Shown here: piece by piece, positions 35,023 through 43,924 of the stretch | Layout: the number at the start of each line of letters is the position of its first letter | Numbering within the stretch: the first letter of the stretch is position 1 | Assembly (NCBI GenBank): GCA_002709505.1 | Contig: PARB01000030.1 | Coordinates: forward strand, 55,816-119,815 | From: Paracoccaceae bacterium | Lineage (GTDB): Bacteria; Pseudomonadota; Alphaproteobacteria; Rhizobiales; Stappiaceae | Length of the DNA stretch: 64,000 nucleotides | Direction of reading: 5' to 3' | The notes under the pieces: generated by a model | Database searches by the model: none | Seen by the model: the letters and a program-made list of their open reading frames with translations, nothing else | What the model was told of the DNA's origin: nothing | Position numbers and translations under genes: made by a program

Positions 35023-35803
35023 ACCGGCCTCCGCCTTATCGTTTCCGCCAATGTTGTCCACAATCGCCTCTGCCCCGTCGCCCTGTCGCAGTCTGACCGT
35101 GACTTGCCTCTCTCACGCTTTTTTCCTTGTTTTTTCAATGGTTGCGCAAATCCTTGAGCAATACAACCATTCACCTCCGCCCGCGTTCATCGCGCGCTCG
35201 CGAAAACGCGGCCGCATGCGCGTCCGCCCCGGCTTTCGGCGGATCAAGGTTGCTTCCTTGTACCAACAACACGCTCAGAGCGAAATCAGGGTCATGCCCG
35301 ATCCGCCCTCCATCACCGCGGTTTTTTGTGTTTTTCCGGCGCTTCCACGCGCCCTTCGGCGGCCCCGGTCTGCACCGGGCCCTGCAGCATCGTCCGAAAG
35401 CCCCGGGGGCCATCAAAATCACGGACATATAACGCTGGTTGTTTTTTCATAATTGTAACGAATGGTTGTGCCCGGGTGTGAGTGGTTTTGCCACTTAGTT
35501 TGCAGGTTTCGTTCACAGCTGGCTCACTCGCAGCCGACTGAGGTCTGCCTGCCGTTTTCCGACCGGCGGGCGGCCCAGGAGCGGTCCCGGCGCACAGCCT
35601 GATGACGAGACTGACGACCAGACTGATGTCCAGACGACCTCCAACGACGGGATGGCGTCGACGTGTTTCAAGGGGTGGCCTTGGGGCGTTTGCACAGTCG
35701 CATCGCAAAGCCTTGGTTCGCCCCGAGGTCCGATGCGAAACGCCGCAAGTCACATGCGGACCGCAGCAAGCCTTTCTTCTGCGGGTCCAAACGTGACCCA
35801 ACT

Positions 35804-35835
35804 GGGCCGGGTTGATGTCAACCCGGCCCGCTTTT
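35804..35835 (+). terminator. Strong plus-strand intrinsic terminator, orphan
   Basis: GGGCCGGGTTGA and TCAACCCGGCCC form a 12-bp inverted repeat around TG (11 bp with a 4-base loop), followed by GCTTTTG. No protein gene lies immediately upstream on this strand. Confidence 0.7.
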
Positions 35836-35893
35836 GAGGCACGGGCCGGTCCGACTGGCGCCGGCCGGCTGAAAGCTGTGATGCGGCGATATA

Positions 35894-35935
35894 CATGGTG
35901 CTCCGTGCATGGGGCTCCGCGCATGGGACTCGAGC
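35894..35935 (+). repeat. Three-copy 14-bp tandem repeat
   Basis: CATGGTGCTCCGTG, CATGGGGCTCCGCG and CATGGGACTCGAGC are consecutive 14-mers with 2-5 differences between units. Located between the two orphan terminators. Confidence 0.6.
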
Positions 35936-36203
35936 CGCCCGGGTCCGAGGGCGGCCGAAAGGGGACGCAAGTAGACCGCAGAGGGGTTTGAAGAGCAGAG
36001 GGGCAGAGAGCGCCAGAGAGGGTCCGAAGGGGCGGAAACGGCTTTCGCCCGACGCGACACACCTTCTTGAATTTGCCAAGGATCGCAGGCGCCTGCGCCC
36101 GGTCATGTGGCCCACGGTTTTCCAAGGCGCGATAGCGCCTCATTCATTGGCCTGGCGGCAAAGGGAATTCACATAGTCATACTTCCGGAATTTTCAGTCG
36201 CTC

Positions 36204-36239
36204 ATCGCCCGTCCGCGTCTCGCGGGCGGGCGATTTTTC
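36204..36239 (+). terminator. Very strong plus-strand intrinsic terminator, orphan
   Basis: ATCGCCCGTCCGCG and CGCGGGCGGGCGAT form a 14-bp stem (one G-U) with a TCT loop, followed by a T-tract (TTTTCT). It lies 180 bases upstream of the LysR gene. No protein gene ends before it, so it should terminate a noncoding transcript. Confidence 0.75.
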
Positions 36240-36418
36240 TCGCTCCCCTCCCCGGCTCCGCCTGACCGCGCCCGCGCGCATTCTTCTGCCGGCATGCGCT
36301 CCTGTTCGGGCCCCGGACACTCGGCGCGCCATCGCCGACCGGCCGCGAAACGCCCTTTTCCTTTCCCTCGCCCGTTCAAGACACTATTGATTCACAACGG
36401 GAAACAGAAAGGGTCCGC

Positions 36419-37339
36419 GTGAGCGCCTTGCCACCGATAGATGTCGCCGATCTGCGCGTGCTGGTGTCGCTCGCCAGCGAGCGGCATTTCGCGCGTGCCG
36501 CTCAGGCCTGCAACCTGTCGCAGCCGGCGCTTTCGACACGCATCCGTCGCATGGAGGAAGCGCTCGGCACACCACTGGTGCAACGCGGGCAGCGCTTCCT
36601 GGGGTTCACCGAGGCCGGCGAGCGGGTGCTTGCCCGCGCACGTCGCGTGCTTGCCGATCTGGACGGCCTTCGCCAGGACGTGACGGGCGGGGCGGATCTC
36701 TCCGGCCGCCTGAGGATCGGCGTGATCCCGAGCGCCACGCCGCTCGCCGGACGACTGGCGGCAGCACTCGCGCAAGACCACCCCAATGTGGAGGTCGTCT
36801 GCACCAGCCTGTCCTCGCGCATGATCGAGGCAGGCCTGCTGGATTTTTCCCTCGACGCGGGCATCACCTATCTGAACAACGAACCCCTGCACAACGTCGA
36901 TACCCTGCCGCTTCAACCGGAGAGCTATTGCCTCGTCGGATCGCGCGATCTGCTCGGGAAGAGCGAAGCCCCGGCCAGCTGGAAACAGGCGGCAGACTGG
37001 CCCCTCGCGCTGCTGACGAGCGACATGCAGAACCGGCGCATCCTCGACAAGGCCTTCGCCGATGCCGGGGCGACGCCACAGGTGGTGTTCGAGGCGAACA
37101 GCTTCCTCTCGATCTTCGGACGCGCGGGACGGACAACCTCCCCGGTCGTGGCGATCCTGCCGCGGATGATCGTCGACGAATTGAAAACCGATGCGCTCGG
37201 CATTCGCGAACTTGAAGCCATGCGCGTGCCGCCCGTGATCGGGCTGGTCGCGCCGCGCCGGAACCTGCAATTGCCGCTGACGTCCGCGCTCTGGCGCGTG
37301 TGTCTTGCGGCGCCGCAATCCGTTGATAACCTGTCATGA
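36419..37339 (+). CDS. LysR-type regulator of the formate dehydrogenase operon (FdsR-like)
   Basis: 306 aa from GTG 36419, with AAAGGG upstream. N-terminal LysR HTH (DLRVLVSLASERHFARAAQACNLSQPALSTRIRRMEEALGTPLVQR), then a substrate-binding domain ending in LVAPRRNLQLPLTSALW. It is transcribed in the same direction as, and 77 bases ahead of, the formate dehydrogenase genes. LysR regulators occupy the same position before fdsGBACD operons (FdsR in Cupriavidus), so formate- or oxidant-responsive control is a reasonable inference. The spacer contains the inverted repeat CGCGATT-N3-AATCGCG. Confidence 0.9.
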   Translation: MSALPPIDVADLRVLVSLASERHFARAAQACNLSQPALSTRIRRMEEALGTPLVQRGQRFLGFTEAGERVLARARRVLADLDGLRQDVTGGADLSGRLRIGVIPSATPLAGRLAAALAQDHPNVEVVCTSLSSRMIEAGLLDFSLDAGITYLNNEPLHNVDTLPLQPESYCLVGSRDLLGKSEAPASWKQAADWPLALLTSDMQNRRILDKAFADAGATPQVVFEANSFLSIFGRAGRTTSPVVAILPRMIVDELKTDALGIRELEAMRVPPVIGLVAPRRNLQLPLTSALWRVCLAAPQSVDNLS

Positions 37340-37342
37340 TCA

Positions 37343-37359
37343 CGCGATTGCCAATCGCG
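37343..37359. promoter_or_regulatory. Inverted repeat upstream of formate dehydrogenase, candidate LysR operator
   Basis: CGCGATT and AATCGCG flank GCC, four bases after the LysR stop and about 57 bases before the fdsGB start. It is the only clear dyad in this spacer and contains a T-N11-A match, the usual LysR box form. Confidence 0.45.
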
Positions 37360-37416
37360 ATTTGAATTCGCTGGCAAATTCCCCGCCACTCGGTCGTTCG
37401 ACAACGAAGGGACAGG

Positions 37417-39123
37417 GTGGCAATGCTGGGCGGAAGTCGCGGACCGTATTCAGGCGCGGTCGACAGGGGCCGGAAGGGCCGGAGCGGACGGCTCAAGGGG
37501 CGCGCGCTCGACGACGGCGCTCTCGACGACGTGCGCCGGCTGCTTGGCGAGGCGCCGCGCCGGCGGGATCTCTTGATCGAGCATCTGCACAAGCTGCAGG
37601 ATGAATTCGGCGGCCTGACCAGCGCTCATCTCAAGGCACTCTCCCACGAGATGCGCCTGTCGGAGGCCGAGGTCTTCGAGGTCGCGAGTTTCTACCACCA
37701 CTTCGACATCGTGAAGGACGGCGCGGATCTGCCGCCGCTGACAATCCGTGTCTGCGACAGCCTGTCGTGCATGATGGCGGGCGCGGAGCAACTGATCGCC
37801 GAGCTGGAAACGCAGACCGATCCGCGCGACATCCGCATCCAGCGCGCCGCCTGCCAGGGGCGCTGCGCCGAGGCGCCGGCAGCCCAGGTCGGGCGCAACG
37901 AGGTCGGACATGCGACCGCCGACGCCCTGCTGGCCGCAGCAAAGGCCGGAGAGACGGCCCCGCGTCCGGTCGAGGGTCTCAACCTCGAGGCCTATCGCGC
38001 CAAGGGCGGCTATGCGCTTCTGCAGGAGTGTCTTGCCGGCAAGCGCAAGCCGGAGGATCTGATCGCGACCCTGTCCGACGCGGGACTGCGCGGTCTCGGC
38101 GGCGCCGGCTTTCCGGCCGGGCGCAAGTGGGAGATCGTGCGCTCCTTCCCCGGTCCCCGGCTCATGAGCGTGAACGGCGACGAGGGCGAACCCGGAACCT
38201 TCAAGGACAGGCTGTTCCTGGAGCAGGACCCGCACCGCATGCTGGAAGGCGCGCTGATCGCCGCCTGGGCGGTCGGGGCGGAGCGCATCTATCTCTACAT
38301 GCGCGACGAATATCCCGGCGTTCTGGAGGTCTTGCGCCGCGAACTGGCGGAGCTTGCCGCAAGCGGCCTCACCGATCACGCCCCCATCGAGCTGCGGCGC
38401 GGCGCCGGCGCCTATATCTGCGGCGAGGAAAGCGCGATGCTGGAATCGATCGAGGGCAAGCGCGGCCTCCCCCGGCACCGCCCGCCGTATATTGCGGAGA
38501 AAGGCCTCTTCGGCCGCCCGACGCTCAACCACAACATCGAGACGCTGTTCTGGATCCGCGACATCATCGAGCATGGCGCGGAGCGCTTCGCGGGCCACGG
38601 CAAGGACGACCACTCGGGCCTGCGCTCGTTCTCCGTTTCGGGGCGCGTTCGCAAACCGGGCGTCGCGATCCTGCCCACGGGAAGCACGATCCACGAGATC
38701 ATCGAGGCCTGCGGCGGTATGGCCGAGGGCCATACGCTTGCCGGCTTCCTGCCGGGCGGCGCCTCCGGCGGGATCTTCCCCGCCTCCATGGCCGACCTGC
38801 CGATGGATTTCGGGACCTTCGAGCCGCATGGCGGCTTCATCGGCTCGCATGCGGTTGTGATCCTCTCCGACAAGGATGACATGCACGCGGTCGCGCTCAA
38901 CCTGCTGCGCTTCTTCAAGCACGAGAGCTGCGGGCAATGCACGCCGTGCCGGGTCGGAACGGAGAAGATGGTCGCCATGCTGGAACAGGGCGACTGGGAC
39001 GAAGCGCGTCTCGGCGATCTGGAACAGATCATGCGCGACGCCTCGATCTGCGGGCTCGGACAGGCCGCGAGCAATCCGGTCCGCTCCGTGCTGAATTTCT
39101 TCGCAAGGACAAGCGCGACATGA
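37417..39123 (+). CDS. NAD-dependent formate dehydrogenase beta subunit, FdsG-FdsB (NuoE-NuoF-like) fusion
   Basis: 568 aa from GTG 37417 (AAGG seven bases upstream; ATG 37423 is an alternative). Residues about 30-185 are NuoE/FdsG-like, with [2Fe-2S] ligands in CDSLSCMMAG and ACQGRCAEAP. Residues about 200-560 are NuoF/FdsB-like: GLGGAGFPAGRKWE (NADH), VNGDEGEPGTFKDR (FMN), GAYICGEESAMLESIEGKRG, and [4Fe-4S] ligands ESCGQCTPCRVG with SICGLG. The subunit passes electrons from the catalytic subunit to NAD+. The fused form resembles Fdh1B of Methylorubrum rather than the separate FdsG and FdsB of Cupriavidus or Rhodobacter. The stop overlaps the next start (ATGA). Confidence 0.95.
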   Translation: MAMLGGSRGPYSGAVDRGRKGRSGRLKGRALDDGALDDVRRLLGEAPRRRDLLIEHLHKLQDEFGGLTSAHLKALSHEMRLSEAEVFEVASFYHHFDIVKDGADLPPLTIRVCDSLSCMMAGAEQLIAELETQTDPRDIRIQRAACQGRCAEAPAAQVGRNEVGHATADALLAAAKAGETAPRPVEGLNLEAYRAKGGYALLQECLAGKRKPEDLIATLSDAGLRGLGGAGFPAGRKWEIVRSFPGPRLMSVNGDEGEPGTFKDRLFLEQDPHRMLEGALIAAWAVGAERIYLYMRDEYPGVLEVLRRELAELAASGLTDHAPIELRRGAGAYICGEESAMLESIEGKRGLPRHRPPYIAEKGLFGRPTLNHNIETLFWIRDIIEHGAERFAGHGKDDHSGLRSFSVSGRVRKPGVAILPTGSTIHEIIEACGGMAEGHTLAGFLPGGASGGIFPASMADLPMDFGTFEPHGGFIGSHAVVILSDKDDMHAVALNLLRFFKHESCGQCTPCRVGTEKMVAMLEQGDWDEARLGDLEQIMRDASICGLGQAASNPVRSVLNFFARTSAT

Positions 39124-39599
39124 TCATTCGCCCGGCGACACAGGCGGATCTCGAGCGCTTCGCCGCCCTCGTGAGCGAGCTGGAACATCACTACGGATCG
39201 GACATCGACCCCGATCTGGTCCGGCAACGCCTTGCGGAGGGTCTTTCACGCTACCGGGATCTGGTGGTTCTTGTGGCGGAGGACGGCGACGCGCTGCTCG
39301 GCCATGCGACGATGTCGCCGCTCTATCCGGCCGGACGGGCCAATCCCGCCTTTTTCGTCAAGGACGTCTTTGTTTCCAGGAATGCTCGCGGCCGCGGGGT
39401 CGGCGAGGCGCTCCTTCGCGCCTGCGCGTCCGAGGCCCTGGCGCGCGGCGCGCCGCGAATGGACCTGAGCGTCGATGCCGACAATGAGGGCGCGATCCGG
39501 CTCTACCGACGATTGGGCGCGGTGGAGCCCGAGAAACGTTACCTGCGATGGGACGGCGAAAGCCTGGAAAAGCTTGCGGGAGCCCCGGACAATGACTGA
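39120..39599 (+). CDS. GNAT N-acetyltransferase embedded in the formate dehydrogenase operon
   Basis: 159 aa from ATG 39120, overlapping the fdsGB stop by four bases; its own end overlaps the fdsA start by eight bases. GNAT signatures: FFVKDVFVSRNARGRGVGEALL (motif A, RxxGxG) and MDLSVDADNEGAIRLYRRLGA (motif B). The start in the ORF track (38937) is inside fdsGB and wrong. Tight overlap on both sides shows stable co-translation with the dehydrogenase. Its substrate is unknown; acetylation of an operon product or detoxification of a small amine are both speculative. Confidence 0.92.
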   Translation: MIIRPATQADLERFAALVSELEHHYGSDIDPDLVRQRLAEGLSRYRDLVVLVAEDGDALLGHATMSPLYPAGRANPAFFVKDVFVSRNARGRGVGEALLRACASEALARGAPRMDLSVDADNEGAIRLYRRLGAVEPEKRYLRWDGESLEKLAGAPDND

Positions 39600-42393
39600 C
39601 ACGATCACATTCACCCTCGACGGCCGAGAGGTCGAGGCAACCGCCGACGAGACCATCTGGGAGATCGCCAAGCGGGTCGGAACGGCGATCCCGCACCTGT
39701 GCCACAAGGATGCGCCGGGTTACCGCTCCGACGGCAACTGCCGCGCCTGTGTGGTGGAGATCGAGGGCGAGCGCACGCTCGCAGCCTCCTGCATCCGCAC
39801 GCCCACGGACGGCATGGTGGTCACGACAGCCTCCAGGCGGGCCGAAAAGGCGCGCGAAATGGTGTTCGAACTGCTTGCAAGCGACATGCCGCCGCGCAAG
39901 GAGGCACCGGACCGCGACGCCGATTTCTGGATCTGGTCGGAAACGGTCGGGGTCGAGAGCTCCCGCTTCGACAGCCGCTACGCGGAAACGACGCATCATA
40001 CCCGCGAAGAGCGCTGGGACGCGTCCCACCCGGCGATCGCCGTCAATCTCGACGCCTGCATCGCTTGCGGGTTGTGCGAACGCGCCTGCCGCGAGGTGCA
40101 GGTCAACGACGTGATCGGCATGGGCTATCGCGGCGGCGAGTTGCGCCCGATCTTCGACCTCTCCGATCCGATGGGCTCCTCGACTTGCGTTGCCTGCGGC
40201 GAATGCGTACAGGCCTGCCCGACCGGCGCGCTGCAGGAAAAAAGCGTAATGGACGCGCCCGCGCGCAAGACCGTGCTCACGGCCGAGCGCACCGTCGACA
40301 CGCTCTGCCCCTTCTGCGGCGTCGGCTGCCAGACGACCGTCCACGTCAAGGACGGGCAGATCATCAAGGTGGACGGGCGCGATGGCGCGGCCAATGAAAA
40401 CCGGCTTTGCGTCAAGGGACGCTTCGGCCACGACTACATCCGCCACCCGCACCGGCTGACCAAACCGCTGGTGCGCCGCGACGACGTGCCCAAGGCCGGC
40501 GACGCGATGCTCAACCCAGCCAATCCCTTCGACGTCTTCCGCGAGGCGACCTGGGAGGAAGCGCTGGAGCGCGCGGCCGGCGGACTGGCCCATATCCGCG
40601 ACACGATGGGCGGATCGGCCCTTGCCGGCTTCGGCTCGGCCAAGGGCTCGAACGAGGAAGCCTATCTGTTCCAGAAGCTCGTGCGGCAGGGCTTCGGCAC
40701 CAACAACGTCGACCATTGCACGCGGCTGTGCCATGCCTCCTCCGTTGCAGCGCTGATGGAGGGGATCGGCTCCGGCGCGGTCTCTGCGCCCTTCCGCGCG
40801 GCGGAAGACGCCGACTGCATCGTCGTGATCGGCGCGAGGCCGACGCAGAACCATCCCGTTGCCGCCACCTATCTCAAGCAGGCTGCCAAGCGCGGCGCGA
40901 AGCTCATCGTCATGGATCCGCGCGGCCAGGACCTGATGCGCCACGCCAGCCATTCGCTGCGCTTCACGCCGGGCAGCGACGTCGCAATGCTCAACGCCCT
41001 GCTGCATGTGATCATCGCGGAAGACCTTTACGACGCCGACTATGTGGCCAATCACGTCGACGGCTTCGAGGCGCTGAAGAACAAGGTCCGCGACTTCTCG
41101 CCGGAGGCAATGGCGAGCGTCTGCGGCATCGATGCCGACACCCTGCGCGACGTGGCACGCACCTATGCCACGAGCGAGCGGTCGATCATCTTCTGGGGCA
41201 TGGGCGTATCGCAGCATGTCCACGGCACCGACAACGCCCGCTGCCTGATCGCGCTGGCGCTCGTCACCGGCCAGATCGGGCGACCCGGCACCGGACTGCA
41301 TCCGCTGCGCGGTCAGAACAACGTTCAGGGCGCATCCGACGCCGGACTGATCCCCATGTTCCTGCCCGACTACAAGTCTGTCGAGAATGCCGACATCCGA
41401 AGCGCCTATGAAGATGCCTGGGGCCGCACGCTCGACCCTGCGCGCGGACTGACCGTCGTGGAGATCATGGACGCGATCCATGCCGGCGACATCCGCGGCA
41501 TGTACATCATGGGCGAGAATCCGGCGATGTCGGATCCCGACCAGATCCACGCGCGCGCAGCCCTTGCCAAGCTCGACCACCTGGTGGTTCAGGATATCTT
41601 CCTGACCGAAACCGCCTGGCACGCGGATGTGGTGCTGCCGGCCTCCGCCCATGCGGAAAAGCTCGGCACCTACACCAATACCAACCGCCAGGTGCAGCTC
41701 GGTCGCCCGGCCGTGGCCCTTCCCGGTGCCGCGCGGCAGGACTGGGAACTGATCGCCGAGATCGCGCGGCGCATCGGGCTCGACTGGCCGTATCAGCATG
41801 TCGGCGAGGTCTATGAGGAAATGCGGGCGTTCATGCCGTCACTCGCGAATATCTCCTTCGAACGCGTGGTGCGCGAGGGCTGCGTCACCTATCCGGCCTC
41901 AAGCGAGGATGCCCCCGGCGACGACATCATCTTCAAACGGGGCTTTCCCACCGCCTCCGGCAGGGGACGCCTGGTTCCCGCCGACCTCATTCCGCCCGAC
42001 GAGATGCCGGACGAGACCTATCCGCTGGTCCTGACCACGGGCCGCATGCTGGAGCACTGGCACACCGGCGCGATGACCCGGCGCTCGTCGACCCTCGATG
42101 CGCTGGAACCGGGGCCCGTGGCGGCGATGAACCCGCGCGAGATCGACGCCCGCGGCCTCAGTGCAGGCGACGCGGTGACGGTCACGACGCGCCGGGGCGC
42201 GATCACCGCAACCCTGCGCGCCGACCGCGACGTGGCGGACGGCATGGTGTTCGTGCCGTTCTGCTTCTTCGAGGCCCCCGCCAACCGGCTGACGAACGCG
42301 CAGCTCGATCCCTTCGGCAAGATCCCGGAGTTCAAATATTGCGCGGCGCAGGTGACCTCGCTGGGCGGGCTCCACCGCGAGGCCGCCGAATAG
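39592..42393 (+). CDS. Formate dehydrogenase alpha (catalytic molybdo/tungsto-) subunit
   Basis: 933 aa from ATG 39592 (MTDTITFTLDG). In order: N-terminal [2Fe-2S] domain (CHKDAPGYRSDGNCRAC ... AASC), a His-ligated cluster region near TTHHTREERWD, two ferredoxin-type [4Fe-4S] motifs (CIACGLCERACREV, CVACGECVQACPTG), the proximal cluster CPFCGVGCQ and the bis-MGD domains. The metal-ligand Cys and catalytic His are in NVDHCTRLCHASS (Cys where FdhF of E. coli has Sec). The C-terminal MGD-binding domain contains GRMLEHWHTGAMTRRS. The enzyme oxidises formate to CO2 in the cytoplasm with the FdsGB subunit. Neither fdhD (fdsC) nor fdsD follows. Confidence 0.96.
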   Translation: MTDTITFTLDGREVEATADETIWEIAKRVGTAIPHLCHKDAPGYRSDGNCRACVVEIEGERTLAASCIRTPTDGMVVTTASRRAEKAREMVFELLASDMPPRKEAPDRDADFWIWSETVGVESSRFDSRYAETTHHTREERWDASHPAIAVNLDACIACGLCERACREVQVNDVIGMGYRGGELRPIFDLSDPMGSSTCVACGECVQACPTGALQEKSVMDAPARKTVLTAERTVDTLCPFCGVGCQTTVHVKDGQIIKVDGRDGAANENRLCVKGRFGHDYIRHPHRLTKPLVRRDDVPKAGDAMLNPANPFDVFREATWEEALERAAGGLAHIRDTMGGSALAGFGSAKGSNEEAYLFQKLVRQGFGTNNVDHCTRLCHASSVAALMEGIGSGAVSAPFRAAEDADCIVVIGARPTQNHPVAATYLKQAAKRGAKLIVMDPRGQDLMRHASHSLRFTPGSDVAMLNALLHVIIAEDLYDADYVANHVDGFEALKNKVRDFSPEAMASVCGIDADTLRDVARTYATSERSIIFWGMGVSQHVHGTDNARCLIALALVTGQIGRPGTGLHPLRGQNNVQGASDAGLIPMFLPDYKSVENADIRSAYEDAWGRTLDPARGLTVVEIMDAIHAGDIRGMYIMGENPAMSDPDQIHARAALAKLDHLVVQDIFLTETAWHADVVLPASAHAEKLGTYTNTNRQVQLGRPAVALPGAARQDWELIAEIARRIGLDWPYQHVGEVYEEMRAFMPSLANISFERVVREGCVTYPASSEDAPGDDIIFKRGFPTASGRGRLVPADLIPPDEMPDETYPLVLTTGRMLEHWHTGAMTRRSSTLDALEPGPVAAMNPREIDARGLSAGDAVTVTTRRGAITATLRADRDVADGMVFVPFCFFEAPANRLTNAQLDPFGKIPEFKYCAAQVTSLGGLHREAAE

Positions 42394-42429
42394 TCCTCCC
42401 GGCGCACCGGTCGGCGGCAACCGCCAACG

Positions 42430-42463
42430 AAAAAGGGAGTGCCGCCTGTTCCGCGACACTCCC
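42430..42463 (-). terminator. Rho-independent terminator of the globin-coupled chemoreceptor
   Basis: On the minus strand GGGAGTG ... CACTCCC is followed by TTTTT. It lies about 40 bases past the stop at 42503 and between convergent genes. Confidence 0.7.
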
Positions 42464-42502
42464 TGCCTTCCCGGGGAAACTCCCCGGCGTTGCGCCAATC
42501 GA

Positions 42503-43924
42503 TCAGGCGGCGGACTGCTTGCGTGCCTCGGCCCGGCGGTCCGGCCCCTTGTAGTTCGGATCGCGGCCCTTGCGCCGGTCGAGGGCGCCTTCCCGGATCT
42601 CGACGAAGAAGCCGCGGATCTGCTCGGCGATTTCCGTCGACTGGGTCCGGAGGCTGCCGGAGACGGAGAGGAAATCCTCCGCCGCATGCTCGGTCTTGTC
42701 GATGGCATCGTTCACGCCGGAGACGTTGCGCGTCAGCGTCATCGTGCCCTGGGCCGCGTGCTGCACGTTCATGGAGATCTCGCGCGTCGCGGCCCCCTGC
42801 TCCTCGATCGCTGCCGCAATTGCCGCCGTCAGCGTGTCGATCTCGCCGACGGTGGAGGAAATAGAGCCGATGGTATCGACGGCACGCGTGGTCGCTGCCT
42901 GCACCTCCGACACCTGATTGGCGATGTCCTCGGTCGCCTTGGACGTCTGGCTCGCGAGCTGCTTCACCTCCTGGGCGACGATCGCAAAGCCGCGCCCGGC
43001 CTCGCCGGCCCGTGCGGCCTCGATGGTGGCGTTGAGCGCCAGCAGGTTGGTCTGTTCGGCAATCGCCTGGATGAGACCGATCACGTCTCCGATCTTCTGG
43101 GCCGACGTCGAGAGACGGCCGATTTCCTTCGACGCGCTCTCGGTCACCGAGCTCGCCCGGCGGGCGACATCGGAGGCACCCGTAATCTGGCGGCCGATCT
43201 CCTCGATGGAGGACGACAGCTCTTCCGCCGCAGACGCAACGGTCTGGACGCTCACCGACGTTTCCTCTGAGGCAGCCGAGGCCGAGACGGCCTCTTGCGA
43301 GGCGGAACTCGCCACGTCCGACAGCGTGCCGGCCTGCTGCTGCATCCGGTCGGCGGTCTGGTCCACGGTCCGCAGGGATGCCTCGACCTTTTCCTTGAAC
43401 CGGTCGACCGCATCGCTCAGGTGGCGGGTCTGCGCTTCCTGCGCTTCCATCAGGATTTGCTGGTAGGTCGAAATCGCGAAATCGAGATCGAGCAGAACGG
43501 CCTTGTTCAGCACCTGCACCGACTGGATCGCCTTGTTCGGCGCGAAGCGGAACTTGCGCATGACAATGGCGATCAGCTCATTGAGAACGAATTGATAGCC
43601 GGCGATATACCAGCGCGGCTCAAGACCGATGCGGCTGTGGGCACGTCCGATGCGGTCGATGCTCTTCACATAGTCATCGTCGAAGGCGCCGGTGAACAGC
43701 CTCTTCCAGTGCTTCTTCTGTGCCGATTCAAGAGACGCCTGGCGATCGCCGACCAGAGCCGCCAGCTCCGGCTGCTTGACGATGTGGGAGTAGAACCTGT
43801 TCAGGATCTCATCCAGGCGCGGCTCCACGACCGGCCACATGCTTTGAAGACAGCGCCTCGCCTCTTCGTCGACCCGCGCGAATGCGACCCGCACCTCAGA
43901 CCTATGCTCATTTGTTGTCGACAT
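42503..43924 (-). CDS. Globin-coupled methyl-accepting chemotaxis protein (HemAT-like)
   Basis: 473 aa, no transmembrane segment, ATG 43924 with a strong GAGGTGA SD. Residues about 10-165 are a sensor globin: the proximal His is in [20 protein letters not shown] and the C-terminal helix in [15 protein letters not shown]. Residues about 180-440 are an MCP signalling domain with the hairpin [42 protein letters not shown]. It ends in a basic tail ([21 protein letters not shown]). The family senses O2 (or NO/CO) by heme and signals to CheA, giving aerotaxis. No che genes are nearby. A 20-bp perfect palindrome lies about 190 bases upstream. Confidence 0.95.
   Translation of the reverse strand: MSTTNEHRSEVRVAFARVDEEARRCLQSMWPVVEPRLDEILNRFYSHIVKQPELAALVGDRQASLESAQKKHWKRLFTGAFDDDYVKSIDRIGRAHSRIGLEPRWYIAGYQFVLNELIAIVMRKFRFAPNKAIQSVQVLNKAVLLDLDFAISTYQQILMEAQEAQTRHLSDAVDRFKEKVEASLRTVDQTADRMQQQAGTLSDVASSASQEAVSASAASEETSVSVQTVASAAEELSSSIEEIGRQITGASDVARRASSVTESASKEIGRLSTSAQKIGDVIGLIQAIAEQTNLLALNATIEAARAGEAGRGFAIVAQEVKQLASQTSKATEDIANQVSEVQAATTRAVDTIGSISSTVGEIDTLTAAIAAAIEEQGAATREISMNVQHAAQGTMTLTRNVSGVNDAIDKTEHAAEDFLSVSGSLRTQSTEIAEQIRGFFVEIREGALDRRKGRDPNYKGPDRRAEARKQSAA

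Larger units (their letters stand above)
35023..36418. other. 1.4-kb region without a credible protein gene
   Basis: ORFs here are Arg/Pro/Cys/Ser-rich and lack SD sites or recognisable motifs, typical of noncoding GC-rich DNA. The region nevertheless contains two strong plus-strand terminators (35804-35835 and 36204-36239), a run of related short units (GAGACTGACGACCAGACTG near 35604-35640) and a three-copy 14-bp repeat (35894-35935). One or two noncoding RNA genes on the plus strand ending at these terminators would explain it. Not identifiable by eye as RNase P, tmRNA, SRP or 6S RNA. Confidence 0.5.

Noticed and set aside
32686-35157. 823-aa plus-strand ORF
   Set aside because: Antisense of the BTAD-type regulator; composition is Arg/Gln/His-rich as expected of a shadow frame.
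35313-36143. 276-aa minus-strand ORF in the gene-free region
   Set aside because: No SD, Arg/Pro/Cys-rich composition and no recognisable fold. It spans a perfect terminator hairpin, arguing against coding.
39358-41799. 813-aa minus-strand ORF
   Set aside because: Antisense shadow of the formate dehydrogenase alpha gene; no motif and no SD.
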